Source: Pseudaquidulcibacter sp041917055
GTDB lineage: Bacteria > Pseudomonadota > Alphaproteobacteria > Caulobacterales > Aquidulcibacteraceae
Direction of reading: 5' to 3'
NCBI GenBank assembly: GCA_041917055.1
Contig: JAYRYJ010000012.1
Span: 1 to 64,000, forward strand
Length of the DNA: 64,000 nt
Below the pieces are notes generated by a model. It was not told where the DNA came from. It worked only from the letters and a program-made list of their open reading frames with translations, and ran no database searches. The position numbers and the translations under genes are program-made. Numbering within the stretch: position 1 is the stretch's first letter; each line of letters starts with the position of its first letter. This document shows positions 62,744 to 64,000 of this stretch, one piece after another.

Positions 62744-63657
62744 TAATTGCCATTCAATAGAAATTCTAAAGGAATTTCAAGGCGTTTGGCCCAATCTTTT
62801 TCCGAGTGTTCGGTTCCCGGGAAAAACCGAAAAGAAAATACATCCGCTTTCGGCTTATAAAGAAGATCAAACTTGGTTTTGAAAGAACTGGCAAATGGCG
62901 GATAAAACTCATCGAGGGTTTGATCGCCATAATCAACATAAATTCGTTGCTTTTTGGGGCTATAATTCGCCATTTTAAGATATTTTATCAAACCGTCTGT
63001 AACAGCTTCGATGTATTCAGGGTTTTTCTTATCTTCGGGAAAACTCAAAAGCCAATGCATTGACAATGATGCCGAGGCCCCGAAAACTTTTGGATATTCC
63101 ATTTGCGCATATAGCGAAATAAGGCCGCCCATGCTTGAACCCATTATCGAAGTATGGCGTGCATCCTTATTAACATCAAAATTCTTATCAATATATGGCT
63201 TTAGTTCTTTTACTATGAATTTCAAATATTTGTCGGACAATGGCGCGCCGCCCCACACCTTATCATGAATTTCCTTATATTTTTGTGGCTGTAAATCATA
63301 AAGCTTTTGCGGTAAATATTCGCGCCCCCGCAATTTGCCGATATTATTTATTCCAACAATTATGGTCGGCGGGATTTTGTTTGAGCGCATTAGCTTTTCA
63401 AGTGTATTCGCTACGTCCCAATGCGCACCGGAATATGAATTTGATGCATCAAATAAGTTCTGTCCATCATGCATATAAATTACAGAAAATTGCCCCTTAT
63501 AAGTTCCATAATTTTCGGGCAAATAAATGGTGACATCGCGTGCCGCCACGAATTTTGACTGAAAGTCTTTTATTTTCACAAAAGACGCAAAGGCAATTTG
63601 CGGCAATATCAATATTGCCGCAAGAATCGCCAAAATCACATTTTTGGATTTCATCAT
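62743..63657 (-). CDS. Secreted esterase, Esterase D/IroE-like alpha/beta hydrolase
   Basis: A 304-residue protein with a signal peptide (VILAILAAILILPQIAFA). DVTIYLPENYGTYKGQFSVI and YMHDGQNLFDAS are the esterase family opening; the nucleophile elbow is SIMGSSMGGLISLYAQMEYP; and FFPGTEHSEKDWAKRL carries the catalytic histidine. Substrates in the family range from S-formylglutathione to siderophore and acyl esters; none can be named here. Two consecutive ATGs make either start possible. It overlaps the upstream hydrolase stop by 4 bases. Confidence 0.88.
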   Translation of the reverse strand: MMKSKNVILAILAAILILPQIAFASFVKIKDFQSKFVAARDVTIYLPENYGTYKGQFSVIYMHDGQNLFDASNSYSGAHWDVANTLEKLMRSNKIPPTIIVGINNIGKLRGREYLPQKLYDLQPQKYKEIHDKVWGGAPLSDKYLKFIVKELKPYIDKNFDVNKDARHTSIMGSSMGGLISLYAQMEYPKVFGASASLSMHWLLSFPEDKKNPEYIEAVTDGLIKYLKMANYSPKKQRIYVDYGDQTLDEFYPPFASSFKTKFDLLYKPKADVFSFRFFPGTEHSEKDWAKRLEIPLEFLLNGN

Positions 63658-64000
63658 TTCGCTTTCACAAATTCCAAAACCTTGGCCTTAAAAACTTCGG
63701 GCTGATCATACATTATGAAATGGAATGAATTGTCAATGCGTTCGTTTGTGGCATTGGGAACATCTTTATATGCATTTTGATAGAGACCATCCACCACCGC
63801 CTGTGGCAGACCCATTGCCGGATCATAGGCATAAAGCAAATGGATTTTTGCTTTATTGTTTTTCAATTCGGGGCGAAGGTCGATTGTCATCAAATCATAA
63901 AGCCCCTGAGCAATAGCGTGACGATTTGATTTCATAGACCAATCAAGAACCAAATCACGTTTATCTTGCGCCTTTACTAATTTGGCGATTGTGCCGGTTT
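63654..64000 (-). CDS. Alpha/beta hydrolase, 3' part
   Basis: C-terminal 114 or so residues of an alpha/beta hydrolase; the frame is open to the right edge and the real start lies outside the window. LLYAYDPAMGLPQAVVDGLY is a cap or core segment, and NSFHFIMYDQPEVFKAKVLE holds the likely catalytic histidine with the usual IMYDQP ending. It is followed directly by the esterase gene (ATGA overlap), so two hydrolases, sdaA and the methyltransferase form one operon. Confidence 0.8.
   Translation of the reverse strand, partial: TGTIAKLVKAQDKRDLVLDWSMKSNRHAIAQGLYDLMTIDLRPELKNNKAKIHLLYAYDPAMGLPQAVVDGLYQNAYKDVPNATNERIDNSFHFIMYDQPEVFKAKVLEFVKAK

Overview
The window is ordinary chromosome of an alphaproteobacterium with moderately low GC. 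The evidence is gene order: ppiD-trpEGDC, rsh-pyrE-pdxJ-acpS-lepB-rnc-era, hdaA-ppk-ppx with rnd and aspS nearby, pepA-holC-ndk, lptF-lptG-lptD-surA-pdxA-rsmA and acpP-fabF-mltG-gmk are all layouts known from this class. I cannot place it below class level. The genome is compact: genes in operons mostly overlap by 1-8 bases, and many convergent pairs abut or overlap at their stop codons. TTG starts look common.

Layout. 1-5269: end of ppiD, then trpE, trpG, trpD and trpC. 5255-9037: small metabolic and secreted genes (phage-like protein, MaoC, RidA, HIT, Sel1-repeat, M15 peptidase). 9030-14791: DEAD-box helicase, PPK2, RecO, a diguanylate cyclase and an aldehyde dehydrogenase. 14793-21696: the era to rpoZ housekeeping block, read leftward. 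21764-32360: folK, a family 5 uracil-DNA glycosylase, aspS, rnd, ydcH-like, ppx, ppk1, a degenerate hdaA, purM and purN. 32361-36322: small unknowns, ndk, holC and pepA. 36447-44607: LPS export and outer-membrane biogenesis operon, interrupted before surA by a 266-base palindromic element. 44580-47863: gmk, mltG, fabF and acpP. 48099-55826: degenerate GGDEF-EAL protein, dusA, M20 peptidase, two YeeE/YedE-type membrane proteins, a triple-repeat secreted protein, a serine hydrolase and a decayed PIN toxin beside an intact antitoxin. 55839-56879: metallo-beta-lactamase-fold enzyme. 56954-60356: RNA-repair locus. 60465-64000: leftward operon of two alpha/beta hydrolases, sdaA and a methyltransferase.

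The most interesting part is 56954-60356. A Ro60-type TROVE protein, a small helix-turn-helix protein and the RNA ligase RtcB form a leftward operon. Upstream, on the same strand, at 60184-60321, is an unannotated RNA with a perfect tRNA T-arm, then a closed acceptor-like hairpin, then a perfect tRNA D-arm, in that permuted order, all held in a long end-to-end stem. This is the architecture of the YrlA class of bacterial Y RNAs, the partners of Ro proteins. A sigma-70-like promoter ends where the outer stem begins. Between this RNA and the Ro gene lie five successive palindromes, two of them tandem copies of one 43-base hairpin.

Other points of note are the palindromic element between lptD and surA, four consecutive hairpins after pepA, an HdaA that has lost the Walker A lysine, and the toxin remnant with its antitoxin.
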